DNA of 64,000 bases from Bacillota bacterium (GCA_023386815.1 JAEWIZ010000026.1:62001-126000), one strand, 5' to 3'; numbered from the stretch's first letter, positions 8,147 through 17,207 are shown. The notes: generated by a model not told the origin, from the sequence alone. Translations and numbers: made by a program.

Positions 8147-9418
8147 TTATGGATTTATACTAGAATGCGAAGGATCCCCAAAATCTCTCGTAAAGATATC
8201 ACTACGCTCTAGCAGGCTTTCTACGGTATCTAATCCCAATCGATGTAGTAACTCTATTACATAGGGATTATCGATGGGGGTAGGATAAGGTGCAGCATTC
8301 CCATATTCTTCAACGTGAATGCGTCCTTCTTCATGAGGAATCAGTACCTTTGGGCCACCAACGCAACCACCGACACAGCCCATACCTTCAAAGAAATTGG
8401 CAGTGGTATTACCGGAGAGAATATCATTAATCATTGCCTTACATGCTGGGACACCATTTGCCTGTTGGGTTTGAATGCTGATCTTACGGTTTGGGTTAAG
8501 ACGTTTCACGGTTGAACTAACAGCTTCGCTAACACCGCCGGTATGGGCATAGATTCTACCGGCACGGGAGGAATGATCTTTATCGCTCTCTTCCATATCA
8601 GCAGGGTTAATCTCCATAATGTTGAAAATATCCTGAATTTCCTGGAAGGTCAATACATAGTCAACAGCATCGGCTATATCCTTTTCTCTTGCTTCGGCTT
8701 TCTTTGCCATACAGGGGCCGATGAAGATTGTGAGAGCATCCGGGTGAAGAACCTTTACTGCTCGCCCGCTGGCAATCATCGGTGAAACTGCTGGAGGAAC
8801 ATGTGGTACTAAGTCTTTGTATACCTTACGTATCATTGCAATCCACATAGGGCAACAACAGCTGGTTAACTGATAATCGGATTCAGTTTTAATATTTTTA
8901 TCAAATTCCAGCGCTTCCTTTAAGGTTAAGATATCTGCGAAAAGAGCCACCTCGATCATACCATCAAAACCAACTGCCTTTAGTGCACTACGTAATTTAC
9001 CTGGAGTAACCTCACTGCTGAACTGGCCATGGAATGCTGGAGCTACAAGTGCATAAACTAAGCCTTTGTGTGAGCGTATGGCTTGAAGTGCAGGAATTAC
9101 ATCCTTGCTGGTTTTTAAATTTTTTGCTCTACATTCCTGTACGCAGATGGAACAGCCGGTGCAAGCATCTTCATCAATAATAATCTCACCGGATTCACCT
9201 GGATGGATTGCATGAAAGGGACATACCTTTACACAGTTACGATCCTCCCCATCACATTTACATTCGCCGGAATGCCATACAATGGGATGTTTCTCTGGAT
9301 GAAGAAGACAATCAAGCTGATGGGTATCAAATAGTTCCATTTTCTCAAGGAAGCTGGAATCTTTTTCTTTCAATGTCCTGACTAAAACTTCATAATAAAG
9401 TTCTTCAAATGTTTTCAT
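8147..9418 (-). CDS. [FeFe]-hydrogenase-like iron-sulfur protein (stand-alone, atypical)
   Basis: This 423-residue protein has an N-terminal region of about 50 residues. Two [4Fe-4S] ferredoxin motifs follow (Cys53, 55, 62, 66 and Cys86, 89, 92, 96), then a hydrogenase large-subunit fold. The three H-cluster signatures are recognisable: TSCCCPMW at 185-192, GPCMAKKAE at 234-242, and FFEGMGCVGGCVGGP at 342-356, giving Cys188/189, Cys236, Cys348 and Cys352 as ligand candidates. The first signature has an extra Cys compared with TSCCPGW of catalytic enzymes. No electron-bifurcating subunits, maturases, PAS domain or kinase lie nearby. It may be one of the poorly characterised stand-alone or sensory groups rather than a main hydrogen producer. 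Confidence 0.85.
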   Translation of the reverse strand: MKTFEELYYEVLVRTLKEKDSSFLEKMELFDTHQLDCLLHPEKHPIVWHSGECKCDGEDRNCVKVCPFHAIHPGESGEIIIDEDACTGCSICVQECRAKNLKTSKDVIPALQAIRSHKGLVYALVAPAFHGQFSSEVTPGKLRSALKAVGFDGMIEVALFADILTLKEALEFDKNIKTESDYQLTSCCCPMWIAMIRKVYKDLVPHVPPAVSPMIASGRAVKVLHPDALTIFIGPCMAKKAEAREKDIADAVDYVLTFQEIQDIFNIMEINPADMEESDKDHSSRAGRIYAHTGGVSEAVSSTVKRLNPNRKISIQTQQANGVPACKAMINDILSGNTTANFFEGMGCVGGCVGGPKVLIPHEEGRIHVEEYGNAAPYPTPIDNPYVIELLHRLGLDTVESLLERSDIFTRDFGDPSHSSINP

Positions 9419-9715
9419 ACGTGTTACCTAAGTTCCTTTCTATCTTTTCTTATCGGCTGGGCATTTATACTACATATAATCCTTGAAATCAATTACCTAT
9501 TCTAAAAAGTGAATACTCTTGATAAAATTTCATGTATCATGTGCCTGAATTTAGATGGGATTAGCTTTATAAAGTATTAACATAAATTTTCTTTTATTGT
9601 ATATCAATTGGAAATAAAAATCCATTCAATCCTAGGAATAATATTGCATAATAGTTATTATTCACATAAATACTGTTAATATGTTATCAGAAGAGCTTTT
9701 TTTAGTGCTTCATGC
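9419..9715. other. Gene-free stretch between divergent hydrogenase-like and VanZ-like genes
   Basis: This AT-rich stretch must hold the promoter and ribosome site (AGGAAC region) of the minus-strand hydrogenase-like gene. I see no RNA gene and no strong repeat in it. Confidence 0.45.
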
Positions 9716-9744
9716 TTTACTAAGATTTGGATTTGATTTATAAT
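9716..9744 (+). promoter_or_regulatory. Probable promoter of the VanZ-like gene
   Basis: A perfect -10 TATAAT stands 17 bases after a weak -35 (TTTACT), about 55 bases upstream of the start. Confidence 0.45.
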
Positions 9745-9801
9745 AAGAGGCGTGGTTAGCCTAGATATAACCATGAAAAAAGGCAGATATGGAGAATGAA
9801 A

Positions 9802-10287
9802 TTGAAAGAACGTAATCGTAGTGGATGGACGAAAGCTGGTTGGCTTTTGTTTTATTTATATATTGTTTTATTATCGTATTTCTTATTTTTTAGTGAACAT
9901 TACGGAAGGGATTACATATCCCAGGATTATCGATATAATTTGGTTTTATTTAAAGAAATTAAACGGTTTATTGAATATCGGCAGCTACTGGGGTTGGAAA
10001 GCTTTGTAGTAAATATCATGGGTAATGTGCTGGCATTTGCACCGTTTGGATTTCTGTTACCCATGCTGAATAAAAAGTACCGTGGTTTCTTTACCATTAC
10101 CTTTTTAAGCTGTTTCTTTAGCTTGGCAGTAGAGTTGGTTCAGATGTATTTTAAAGTTGGGATATTTGATGTCGATGATATTTTTATGAATACCGTTGGT
10201 GGAATTGTCGGGTATATTTCATATCGTATCTTTCATGTCTTATTCTTGAGGTCGGGGAAACAGAATAAAAGAAGCAGGAGGAAATAA
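9802..10287 (+). CDS. VanZ-like membrane protein
   Basis: This protein of about 161 residues has four or five predicted membrane segments. The VanZ-family core is visible: VVNIMGNVLAFAPFGFLLP, then a helix with a conserved acidic residue (SLAVELVQ), and DVDDIFMNTVGGIVGY. VanZ itself confers low-level teicoplanin resistance by an unclear mechanism, but most clostridial members have no known role. For the start, an ATG at 9796 lies only one base after the GGAG site, whereas the TTG two codons later has seven bases of spacing, so TTG is preferred. The next gene follows after one base, so they form an operon. Confidence 0.82.
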   Translation: MKERNRSGWTKAGWLLFYLYIVLLSYFLFFSEHYGRDYISQDYRYNLVLFKEIKRFIEYRQLLGLESFVVNIMGNVLAFAPFGFLLPMLNKKYRGFFTITFLSCFFSLAVELVQMYFKVGIFDVDDIFMNTVGGIVGYISYRIFHVLFLRSGKQNKRSRRK

Positions 10288-10288
10288 C

Positions 10289-10618
10289 ATGCTGTTTAAG
10301 AAAGAGAAGGAAATGATTCATTTTTCCGGTAGAAGGCATACGAAGACAGGGGTAGCATCAACAATTATTGGGGGATTAGTAATTCTGGGTTTTTTGGTTC
10401 TCAGTATTATATCAAGTACCGCTCGTGGTAATGGTGGGATTCTTTTGGGTGTTTTCGGTATTTTGTTATTTGGAGTTTCTGTGTTTGGACTTTATTTGGC
10501 CTATAAAGCCTTTAAAAAAAAGGATATATTTTATCGATATCCAATAATAGGAGCAGTCTTAAATGGCGTAATGGCAATTTTATTTCTAGTACTTTATATA
10601 TTAGGCTTTCTTGTATAA
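10289..10618 (+). CDS. Small multi-pass membrane protein of unknown function
   Basis: This 109-residue protein has a short basic N-terminal stretch (FKKEKEMIHFSGRRHTKTG) followed by three hydrophobic segments at about 22-42, 50-71 and 84-107. It begins one base after the VanZ-like stop with a clear AGGAGG site, so it is co-transcribed with it. It resembles a small Lachnospiraceae membrane family that I recall as DUF6142; that name is from memory and unverified. No catalytic motif is visible. The SerIleIleSerSer...GlyGly loop between the first two segments is glycine-rich. Confidence 0.7.
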   Translation: MLFKKEKEMIHFSGRRHTKTGVASTIIGGLVILGFLVLSIISSTARGNGGILLGVFGILLFGVSVFGLYLAYKAFKKKDIFYRYPIIGAVLNGVMAILFLVLYILGFLV

Positions 10619-10692
10619 AAAGGTAATTGAGAATAAAGATGTTTCGGAATATCCCAATCAGATAATTAAGGTAAATATTCCAAGAGGAATAA

Positions 10693-10748
10693 ACAGGAGG
10701 AGAAATCCTCCAAAAACCAGGAGGAGAAATCCTCCAAAAACCAGGAGG
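10693..10748 (+). repeat. 24-bp tandem repeat carrying Shine-Dalgarno and anti-Shine-Dalgarno halves
   Basis: Two full units and the start of a third are present: 10693-10716 and 10717-10740 differ at one base, and 10741-10748 repeats the first eight bases. Each unit has CAGGAGG and, six bases on, CCTCC, so each can fold into a GGAGG/CCTCC hairpin. The third AGGAGG, at 10743-10748, is the working ribosome site of the next gene and can pair with the CCTCC of the second unit. Unit number could therefore set translation of the HD-domain gene. Confidence 0.8.
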
Positions 10749-10755
10749 ATTGAAA

Positions 10756-11343
10756 ATGACAAGACTAGAACAACAGATAAACTTTATTATGGAGGTGGAC
10801 AAGCTAAAGAATATTGTCCGACAGAATTATTTAGCTGACGGCAGTCGCAAAGAAGATGATGCAGATCATTCTTGGCATCTTGCTCTAATGTGTGCAATCT
10901 TAAGCGAGCACTCCAATCAAAAGATTGATATCGTCAAAACTATGGTAATGGTTTTGATTCACGACATTGTTGAAATTGATGCAGGCGATACCTATGCTTA
11001 TGACGCAGAATTTAATTTGTCAAAGCAGGAAAGAGAACTGGCAGCAGCAGAGCGAATTTTCCGCTTGTTACCGGAGGATCAAGCGAAGGAGATGCGTAGC
11101 CTATGGGACGAATTTGAGGCAAATGAGACACCCGAAGCAAAATTTGCTTCAACCTTAGATCGTGTACAACCATTTTTATTGAATTCAGCTAGTAATGGGA
11201 AATCATGGAAGGAACATGGCGTAACTTTCTCACAGGTAATGAAGCGAAATGAAGTCACTCCTGACGGTTCGGAGACATTATGGAATTATCAGCTTGAGTT
11301 AATGAAAAGACAAGTGGAACTGGGAAATCTAATTAATGAATAA
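10756..11343 (+). CDS. HD-domain hydrolase (YfbR/HDDC2-like, possible 5'-nucleotidase)
   Basis: This 195-residue HD-superfamily metal hydrolase has the ligand series of the YfbR/HDDC2 group: a basic residue and serine ahead of DHSWHLALMC (first His), LIHDIVEIDAGDT (the HD pair, then Asp/Glu), and an Asp further on in FASTLDRVQPFL. Relatives remove phosphate from deoxynucleoside monophosphates, so nucleotide clean-up is the best guess. The ATG at 10756 has seven bases of spacing to AGGAGG; a TTG two codons earlier would sit on the ribosome site. The leader carries the tandem repeat described above. The next gene starts 13 bases after this stop. Confidence 0.85.
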   Translation: MTRLEQQINFIMEVDKLKNIVRQNYLADGSRKEDDADHSWHLALMCAILSEHSNQKIDIVKTMVMVLIHDIVEIDAGDTYAYDAEFNLSKQERELAAAERIFRLLPEDQAKEMRSLWDEFEANETPEAKFASTLDRVQPFLLNSASNGKSWKEHGVTFSQVMKRNEVTPDGSETLWNYQLELMKRQVELGNLINE

Positions 11344-11356
11344 TTGGAGGGAGAGT

Positions 11357-13435
11357 ATGAAATACAAGGATTTATGGAAGGAAGATAATGAAGCTATCAG
11401 AGAGAGATATGAACTGGCAATGGAACGAATTGCTATGATAGAACAGGAAAAAACAGTTGGTGAGCGCATATTTCCATACTTTCAAAGCGTTGCTTCCTTT
11501 GTACTAATGGTGAAGAATGTTGTAACTATGGTGGAAGAGGAGAAATTAAATACCCTTACGCAGCACGAGCTAAAAGCACTAAATAGTACTTTATACAATG
11601 ATATTGCTGGTGATAACTATCTTGTCAGCTTTGCGAATCCGACCTACGCTTGCAAGCTGTTGGGTGATGGATACGGTAAGCTTCTGGCCTTTCTGTATAC
11701 GGAGCTGCGATCCATTTTAGTGTATGCCTTTGAGCATAGATTATATGAGCTTACCATCTACCTAGAGCTTTTCATTGAAGTTTATAATTATTTCGAGGAA
11801 GAGGACGATTATACCTATAAAGATGTAAAGCGCGCAATCTATGATTTCATGAGCGATTACTGCGATATCCTGGTGAGCGCAAGAACCAGAGAGCTGCTGG
11901 ATAGCGAGATATCCTTTGCTACGGATATTATTATGAATTCCGATTTAAACGATATCCGTTACCTTTATTATTTTGGAGAACACATTACGGAAAATGAGAT
12001 TAAAACCGCAGAGTTTTTAAATTCCATGCCGGAAGAACAAATAAAGGCTATGGCAAATACCTATACCGAAGGATATCGTATGGGCTTCATCAATGGACGA
12101 AAGGATCTCAGCAAAAAGAAAATCGTTAATATTCGTTATCAAGTAGGTTTTGAGCGGATGGTTTATCACGCAATATTAAACTTTAAAAAGATGGGATTGG
12201 AGACTACTATTTACCGTGCTGCTTATAATGCGGTTAATAAACGTCAACATTTAAAAATCGGTTATCACTCCACCAGCCCTAACAAACAGTATGATTATGA
12301 TCATCGATTTGATATAGGATTATTCTTTGATAAAGCTTTCCAGCAAAGAAAAATTGAAAGTGTCAAGCTGGCTTATGAACAGTTAAAGGATAAAGCCTCT
12401 GTTTATGCAGGTCCAGCGGTAATTGAAGTGTTTGGTGAGGAACTGTTTTCTCCGGAGGATAAAAAAGAGGCTGTCAAGCTGGATAAGCGCCAGCAGAAGC
12501 TGACGGTGGAATGCACGAACGAAGAGAATATGTTAATGCAGGAGTACCTTCGAATGGAGGAAGTTTCCTTCACTATTATTTCCTATCCAGTACCGGAGAT
12601 TGGAAAAGACTTTGAGAAAATATTTGCTGAGACAGTTAAGGTGAACACACTGGATAGTAATGAATATAGTAAAATTCAGCAATCCATAATTGATGCCCTT
12701 GATCAAGGCGATTATGTTAGAATTCTTGGGGCGGGAGATAATCGTACGGATTTGCAGGTGAAGCTTTATCCTTTAAAGGATACAACTAAGGAAACCTGCT
12801 TTGAAAACTGTGTAGCTGATGTTAATATCCCGGTAGGAGAGGTGTTTACCTCGCCTGTTTTAGCTGGAACCAACGGAACATTACATGTACCTCGGATATA
12901 CCTACTGGATCTCGAGTATTTGGAGCTGGAGCTGGAATTCAAAGATGGTATTACAGTGGACTACAGCTGTAAGAATTATTCGGATGAAACCAAGAATAAG
13001 AACTTTGTGAAAGAGAATCTGCTATATAATCGTGAGTTTCTGCCCATGGGTGAATTCGCTATCGGCACGAACACCACAGCCTATATGATGGCAAGGAAAT
13101 TTGATATTGCACCAAGACTTCCCATCTTAATTGCAGAAAAAACAGGACCGCATTTTGCAATCGGCGATACCTGTTACAAAATGAGTGAAGATGTCAAACT
13201 CTTCAATCCGGATGGAAAGGAAGTTGTGGCTAGGGACAATGAGATATCCCTACTTCGAAAGACAGATTTATCGAAGGCTTATTTTAATTGTCATACGGAT
13301 ATTACCCTGCCATACAATGAAATAAAAGAAATAACTGTTTATCGGCAGGATGGTTCCACGATTCCTATTATTAAGGATGCGAGATTTGTATTAGCGGGTA
13401 CGGAAAGCTTGAATGTACCCTTTGACAGCCATTAG
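11357..13435 (+). CDS. M29-family metallo-aminopeptidase with a large N-terminal extension
   Basis: This 692-residue protein has a C-terminal half (about 340-690) that matches the thermophilic aminopeptidase (M29) family, dimeric di-metal enzymes that remove N-terminal residues. All expected ligands are visible: Glu495 in PVGEVFTSP, Glu566 in MGEFAIGTN, Glu594 and His599 in AEKTGPHFAIGDTCY with Tyr607, and His646-x-Asp648 in CHTDITLPYNEI. Typical M29 enzymes are 370-410 residues. The first 300 or so residues here are extra, helical and acidic/aromatic-rich, with no domain I recognise. An in-frame ATG seven codons earlier contains the ribosome site itself, so the later ATG is taken. It is probably co-transcribed with the HD-domain gene. 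Confidence 0.85.
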   Translation: MKYKDLWKEDNEAIRERYELAMERIAMIEQEKTVGERIFPYFQSVASFVLMVKNVVTMVEEEKLNTLTQHELKALNSTLYNDIAGDNYLVSFANPTYACKLLGDGYGKLLAFLYTELRSILVYAFEHRLYELTIYLELFIEVYNYFEEEDDYTYKDVKRAIYDFMSDYCDILVSARTRELLDSEISFATDIIMNSDLNDIRYLYYFGEHITENEIKTAEFLNSMPEEQIKAMANTYTEGYRMGFINGRKDLSKKKIVNIRYQVGFERMVYHAILNFKKMGLETTIYRAAYNAVNKRQHLKIGYHSTSPNKQYDYDHRFDIGLFFDKAFQQRKIESVKLAYEQLKDKASVYAGPAVIEVFGEELFSPEDKKEAVKLDKRQQKLTVECTNEENMLMQEYLRMEEVSFTIISYPVPEIGKDFEKIFAETVKVNTLDSNEYSKIQQSIIDALDQGDYVRILGAGDNRTDLQVKLYPLKDTTKETCFENCVADVNIPVGEVFTSPVLAGTNGTLHVPRIYLLDLEYLELELEFKDGITVDYSCKNYSDETKNKNFVKENLLYNREFLPMGEFAIGTNTTAYMMARKFDIAPRLPILIAEKTGPHFAIGDTCYKMSEDVKLFNPDGKEVVARDNEISLLRKTDLSKAYFNCHTDITLPYNEIKEITVYRQDGSTIPIIKDARFVLAGTESLNVPFDSH

Positions 13436-13495
13436 GAAATAGATTTGCAATAATATACAAAGCGATAATTCCAAAAGAAAGTACAAGATGAATAT

Positions 13496-13526
13496 CCTAG
13501 GATGTTAATTGAGATTAGCACCTAGG
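13496..13526 (+). terminator. Hairpin after the aminopeptidase gene
   Basis: Twelve base pairs with one bulged A (CCTAGG-A-TGTTAA with TTAGCACCTAGG) and a six-base loop lie 60 bases after the stop. The following T content is low, so it may be a weak terminator. Confidence 0.5.
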
Positions 13527-13587
13527 AGTTTCATTATACATATTTTTATAATGATTAATAAGTCGCTGGGCGACGGACGGAGGTATT

Positions 13588-14301
13588 ATGCTTAAAATAA
13601 CTAATTTATCAAAGAGCTACAAAAGCGAAAAGAAGGCAGTGGATGGACTGAACCTGGAAGTAAATAGTGGTGATATTTTTGGATTTATCGGGCATAATGG
13701 TGCCGGTAAAACGACAACGATTCGTTCCGTGGTTGGTATTCTTGACTTTGAGGAAGGTGATATTACCATTGATGGAATGTCGATCAAAGACAATCCGGTA
13801 GCCTGTAAACAAAAGATGGCATACATTCCGGATAATCCGGATCTTTATGACCACTTGTCAGGTATTGCTTACCTTAATTTCATTGGAGATATTTATCAGG
13901 TTGAAAAAGCTCAGCGAAAGGAACTAATTGAAAAGTATGCCAACGCCTTTGAACTGACATCGAATCTGGGGGACAGTATCTCTTCTTACTCTCATGGTAT
14001 GAAGCAGAAGCTTGCGATTATATCAGCTTTCATACATAAGCCCAAGCTTTTAGTGCTGGATGAACCCTTTGTTGGACTTGATCCGAAAGCTGCTTATACA
14101 TTAAAAATGTTTATGTCTGAGCTATGCAAGGAGGGAAGTGCCATCTTCTTCTCTACCCATGTGCTTGAAGTTGCAGAGAAGCTTTGCAACAAGATTGCCA
14201 TCATTAAGGCTGGAAAGTTGGTATCCTGCGGAACCACCGAAGAGGTAAAAGGCAATAGCAGCCTGGAAGACGTCTTTTTGGAATTAATAGAAACGAAGTA
14301 A
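13588..14301 (+). CDS. ABC transporter ATP-binding protein
   Basis: This 237-residue nucleotide-binding subunit has Walker A GHNGAGKT at 35-42, the signature SYSHGMKQKL (a variant of LSGGQ, as in many ABC-2 exporters), and Walker B LLVLDEPFVGLDP. A switch His in STHVLEVAE completes the set. It hydrolyses ATP in the cytosol to drive the membrane subunit encoded next, 36 bases on. The ribosome site GGAGG precedes the ATG. The type matches CcmA-like exporters of unknown cargo. No dedicated regulator or resistance gene sits beside it, so the substrate is open. Confidence 0.9.
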   Translation: MLKITNLSKSYKSEKKAVDGLNLEVNSGDIFGFIGHNGAGKTTTIRSVVGILDFEEGDITIDGMSIKDNPVACKQKMAYIPDNPDLYDHLSGIAYLNFIGDIYQVEKAQRKELIEKYANAFELTSNLGDSISSYSHGMKQKLAIISAFIHKPKLLVLDEPFVGLDPKAAYTLKMFMSELCKEGSAIFFSTHVLEVAEKLCNKIAIIKAGKLVSCGTTEEVKGNSSLEDVFLELIETK

Positions 14302-14337
14302 TAGTAAAACAAATATTATTTTAGGATGGTGATTTCG

Positions 14338-15909
14338 TTGAAAAAGGTAATGCGACTATTAAGTGTGCAGCTATGGGCAGTTCTTGGAGATATGTTATCA
14401 CTGGGTAGATCAAGGACAAAGAAGCATAAGCTACTTTATACCGGTTTATTGTTTTTTGTGGTGATGCTCAGCATAGTATCCTTTACTTACAGCTTAATGA
14501 TTGGAACAGTTTTGAAGATGTATCAAAGTTTGGAGTACCTTCCAACAATGATGATGGCGGTAGCTTGTGTGATCATTATCATGACGACAGTGTTTAAGGT
14601 GAAGGGAACGGTATTTGGTTTTCGAGACTATGACCTAATGATGTCTTTGCCGGTGAGTACCGGTGAGATTATTGCCTGCCGTCTGATTATTCTGTATTCC
14701 TTTAATTTCATTTTTGTGATTATATTACTTGTGCCAATGATGATTGCTTATGGTGTATTGGCACAACCGAGTATATTGTTCTATCTGTTTTGCAGCATTA
14801 TTATGTTTTTTCTTCCACTGGTCCCCATTGTAATAGCATCATTTTTAGGTACCTTGATTGCTTTCGCGGCTTCAAAGTTTCGCCACCAGAATTTGCTTAA
14901 TATACTATTTTCCATAGGCTTAGTGGTAATTGTTGTGGGATTATCCTTCCTGTTAGAGGGGAATGAGCAGCAGCTTGCAGATATGGGAAAAACTATAATA
15001 AATCAAGTTGACTCCATGTATCCGTTAGCTCCGCTGTTTTCTAAAGCGGTGGTAAATTATGATTTGTTAGCGCTGATTTTATTTATTGGCATATCAATCT
15101 TAGCGTTTCTTCTATATACCGTACTGGTGAAGATCATTTTTAAAAAAATGAATACAGCAATAATGACAGGAACAGCCAGAGCTAATTTCAAAATGAGCGA
15201 GTTAAAGACCTCCTCGCCCTGGAAAGCTCTTTATAGAAAGGAACTGAAGCGTTTTTTTGCCTCGCCCTTGTATGTATTAAACACAGGAATTGGTATTGTA
15301 CTACTTACCGTCGGAACAATAGCAATGATTTTTGTGGATTTGGGAACTCTGTTGGGAGACCCACAGGCAGCAGCTCAGTTAGCAGCTAATTTTCCGGTTG
15401 CCATATCGTTCTGTGTGGTTATGACTTGTCCGTCAACTGCTTCGATTTCACTAGAAGGTCGAAGCTGGTGGATCATTAAATCGATACCGGTGACCTACAA
15501 GCAGGTATATTTGTCAAAAGTGGCAGTTAATTTTACTATAGTTGCACCGGCTATTTTGGATGCTGTAATCATCGGCTGTATTTTAAAATTGGGAATGGTC
15601 GAGACTTTTCTTCTGGTTTTACTGACGATAGCCAGCTCCATATTTATTTCTTGTCTCGGATTATTAATTAACTTAGCCTTGCCTAATTTCACCTGGATTT
15701 CTGAAGTGGTGGTGATAAAGCAAAGTGCCGCTATGATTGTAACTATTATCGCTGGATTTACTTATATGGGAATCCAGATTTTACTCTTATTTGCACTCAA
15801 ATCCTTCCTGTTAGCAAGTGTGGTGTTTCTTTTTTTGACAATTGTTCTGGATATCATTTTGTATACAGGATTAACAACTTATGGGAAGCGACGATTTACA
15901 GAGCTTTAA
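14338..15909 (+). CDS. ABC-2 type transporter permease
   Basis: This membrane subunit of about 523 residues has roughly twelve hydrophobic segments arranged in two halves around a cytosolic stretch (KKMNTAIMTGTARANFKMSEL...YRKELKRFF). It pairs with the ATPase encoded just upstream, and the two form one operon. The phrase FRDYDLMMSLPVSTGEI near residue 100 is typical of the large clostridial putative ABC exporter family. An ATG at 14326 overlaps the ribosome site AGGATGGTG, while the TTG at 14338 has suitable spacing, so TTG is the likely start. Substrate is unknown. Confidence 0.85.
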   Translation: MKKVMRLLSVQLWAVLGDMLSLGRSRTKKHKLLYTGLLFFVVMLSIVSFTYSLMIGTVLKMYQSLEYLPTMMMAVACVIIIMTTVFKVKGTVFGFRDYDLMMSLPVSTGEIIACRLIILYSFNFIFVIILLVPMMIAYGVLAQPSILFYLFCSIIMFFLPLVPIVIASFLGTLIAFAASKFRHQNLLNILFSIGLVVIVVGLSFLLEGNEQQLADMGKTIINQVDSMYPLAPLFSKAVVNYDLLALILFIGISILAFLLYTVLVKIIFKKMNTAIMTGTARANFKMSELKTSSPWKALYRKELKRFFASPLYVLNTGIGIVLLTVGTIAMIFVDLGTLLGDPQAAAQLAANFPVAISFCVVMTCPSTASISLEGRSWWIIKSIPVTYKQVYLSKVAVNFTIVAPAILDAVIIGCILKLGMVETFLLVLLTIASSIFISCLGLLINLALPNFTWISEVVVIKQSAAMIVTIIAGFTYMGIQILLLFALKSFLLASVVFLFLTIVLDIILYTGLTTYGKRRFTEL

Positions 15910-16125
15910 TTTATAATAAAGGAATTAGATGAATTTGCATACTAGTGTAACAAATAAGTACAATACAGATTAATGGTACTTATATATGGTTGTAGATTTA
16001 TTAGATTCGCTTATAAAAAGCATAAGAAATTATCCGGCAAAAATTAAGGACAAACAAGGTGTAATATGCTAAAATGTGAACAAAGTGAATCAGTACATCA
16101 TAGTTTGCAGTTGATGCTGTTATTT

Positions 16126-16161
16126 ATGACAAGTGAATCGATTAGCCGATTCATCTTGTAT
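16126..16161. repeat. Copy of the TGACAAGTGAATC palindrome upstream of purM
   Basis: The left arm ATGACAAGTGAATCG and right arm CGATTCATCTTGTAT pair with a single bulge around ATTAGC. It closely matches the copy after dnaE and ends just eight bases before the purM ribosome site, where it could affect purM translation. Confidence 0.6.
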
Positions 16162-16181
16162 CCAAAATGGAGGTATTACGA

Positions 16182-17207
16182 ATGGATTATAAGAAAGCAG
16201 GAGTAGATATCGAGGCTGGATATAAAGCGGTTGACCTAATGAAGGAACATATCAAAGGGACAATGCGTAAGGAAGTATTGTCAGATATCGGTGGCTTCTC
16301 AGGAGCTTTTTCATTAGAGAGTTTTAAAAATATGGAGCAGCCAACCTTGGTTTCAGGTACCGATGGTGTTGGAACTAAGCTGAAGGTCGCTTTTATTCTG
16401 GATAAACATGATACCATTGGGATCGACTGTGTTGCAATGTGTGTTAATGATATTGCATGTGCTGGTGGTGAACCTTTATTTTTCCTTGACTATATCGCTT
16501 GTGGCAAGAATGAACCAGAGAAAATAGCAACTATAGTTAAGGGTGTGGCAGAGGGCTGCAAACAGGCAAACGCAGCCTTGATCGGCGGGGAGACAGCAGA
16601 GATGCCCGGCTTCTATCCGGTGGAGGAATATGATATAGCTGGGTTTGCGGTCGGCATCGTTGATCAGAAGAAGTTAATTACCGGGGCTTCCCTTAAGCCC
16701 GGAGATACTTTAATCGGTATCGCTTCCTCCGGCATTCACAGCAATGGTTATTCTCTAGTAAGAAAGGTTTTCCGTATGCAACGGGATGTCTTGGATACCT
16801 ATTACGAATCCTTGGGTACAACCTTAGGAGAGGTATTATTAACTCCAACTAAGATCTACGTTAAAACGTTACAAAACTTAAAAAAGGGTGGTATAACAAT
16901 AAAAGCCTGCAGTCATATCACCGGTGGCGGCTTCTATGAGAATATTCCCAGAATGCTGCCGGAAGGCATTCATGCTATGGTAAAGAAGAATAGTTATGAT
17001 ATTCCACCGATCTTCCAAATGCTTTCTAAGGATGGCGATATTGAGGAGCAGGTAATGTATAATACCTATAACATGGGTCTTGGAATGATAATTGCAGTAG
17101 ATAATCAGGATGTGGACATGGCTATGAAGCTGATTGAAGAAGCTGGAGAAAAGGCTTACATTGTTGGAGAGACCATTAGCGGTACGAAGGGAGTAAGCTT
17201 ATGCTAA
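16182..17207 (+). CDS. purM: Phosphoribosylformylglycinamidine cyclo-ligase (AIR synthase)
   Basis: This enzyme closes the imidazole ring in de novo purine synthesis (FGAM + ATP to AIR), in the cytosol. The 341 residues match the family length. Visible marks are DYKKAGVDIEAGYKAVDLMK at the start, the ATP-binding GGFSGAF and SGTDGVGTKLK region, VNDIACAGGEPLFFLDY, GGETAEMPGFY, and SSGIHSNGYSLVRK. GGGFYENIPRMLP follows. The ATG at 16182 has GGAGG eight bases upstream; an earlier in-frame ATG contains that site. It overlaps purN by seven bases and leads the purM-purN-purD group. No purE, purF or purH is nearby. Confidence 0.97.
   Translation: MDYKKAGVDIEAGYKAVDLMKEHIKGTMRKEVLSDIGGFSGAFSLESFKNMEQPTLVSGTDGVGTKLKVAFILDKHDTIGIDCVAMCVNDIACAGGEPLFFLDYIACGKNEPEKIATIVKGVAEGCKQANAALIGGETAEMPGFYPVEEYDIAGFAVGIVDQKKLITGASLKPGDTLIGIASSGIHSNGYSLVRKVFRMQRDVLDTYYESLGTTLGEVLLTPTKIYVKTLQNLKKGGITIKACSHITGGGFYENIPRMLPEGIHAMVKKNSYDIPPIFQMLSKDGDIEEQVMYNTYNMGLGMIIAVDNQDVDMAMKLIEEAGEKAYIVGETISGTKGVSLC

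Noticed and set aside
10611..10838. Plus-strand frame of 75 codons across the tandem repeat, with RRNPPKTR repeats
   Set aside because: The protein repeat is only the DNA repeat read in frame; it overlaps the true gene start and the ribosome site.
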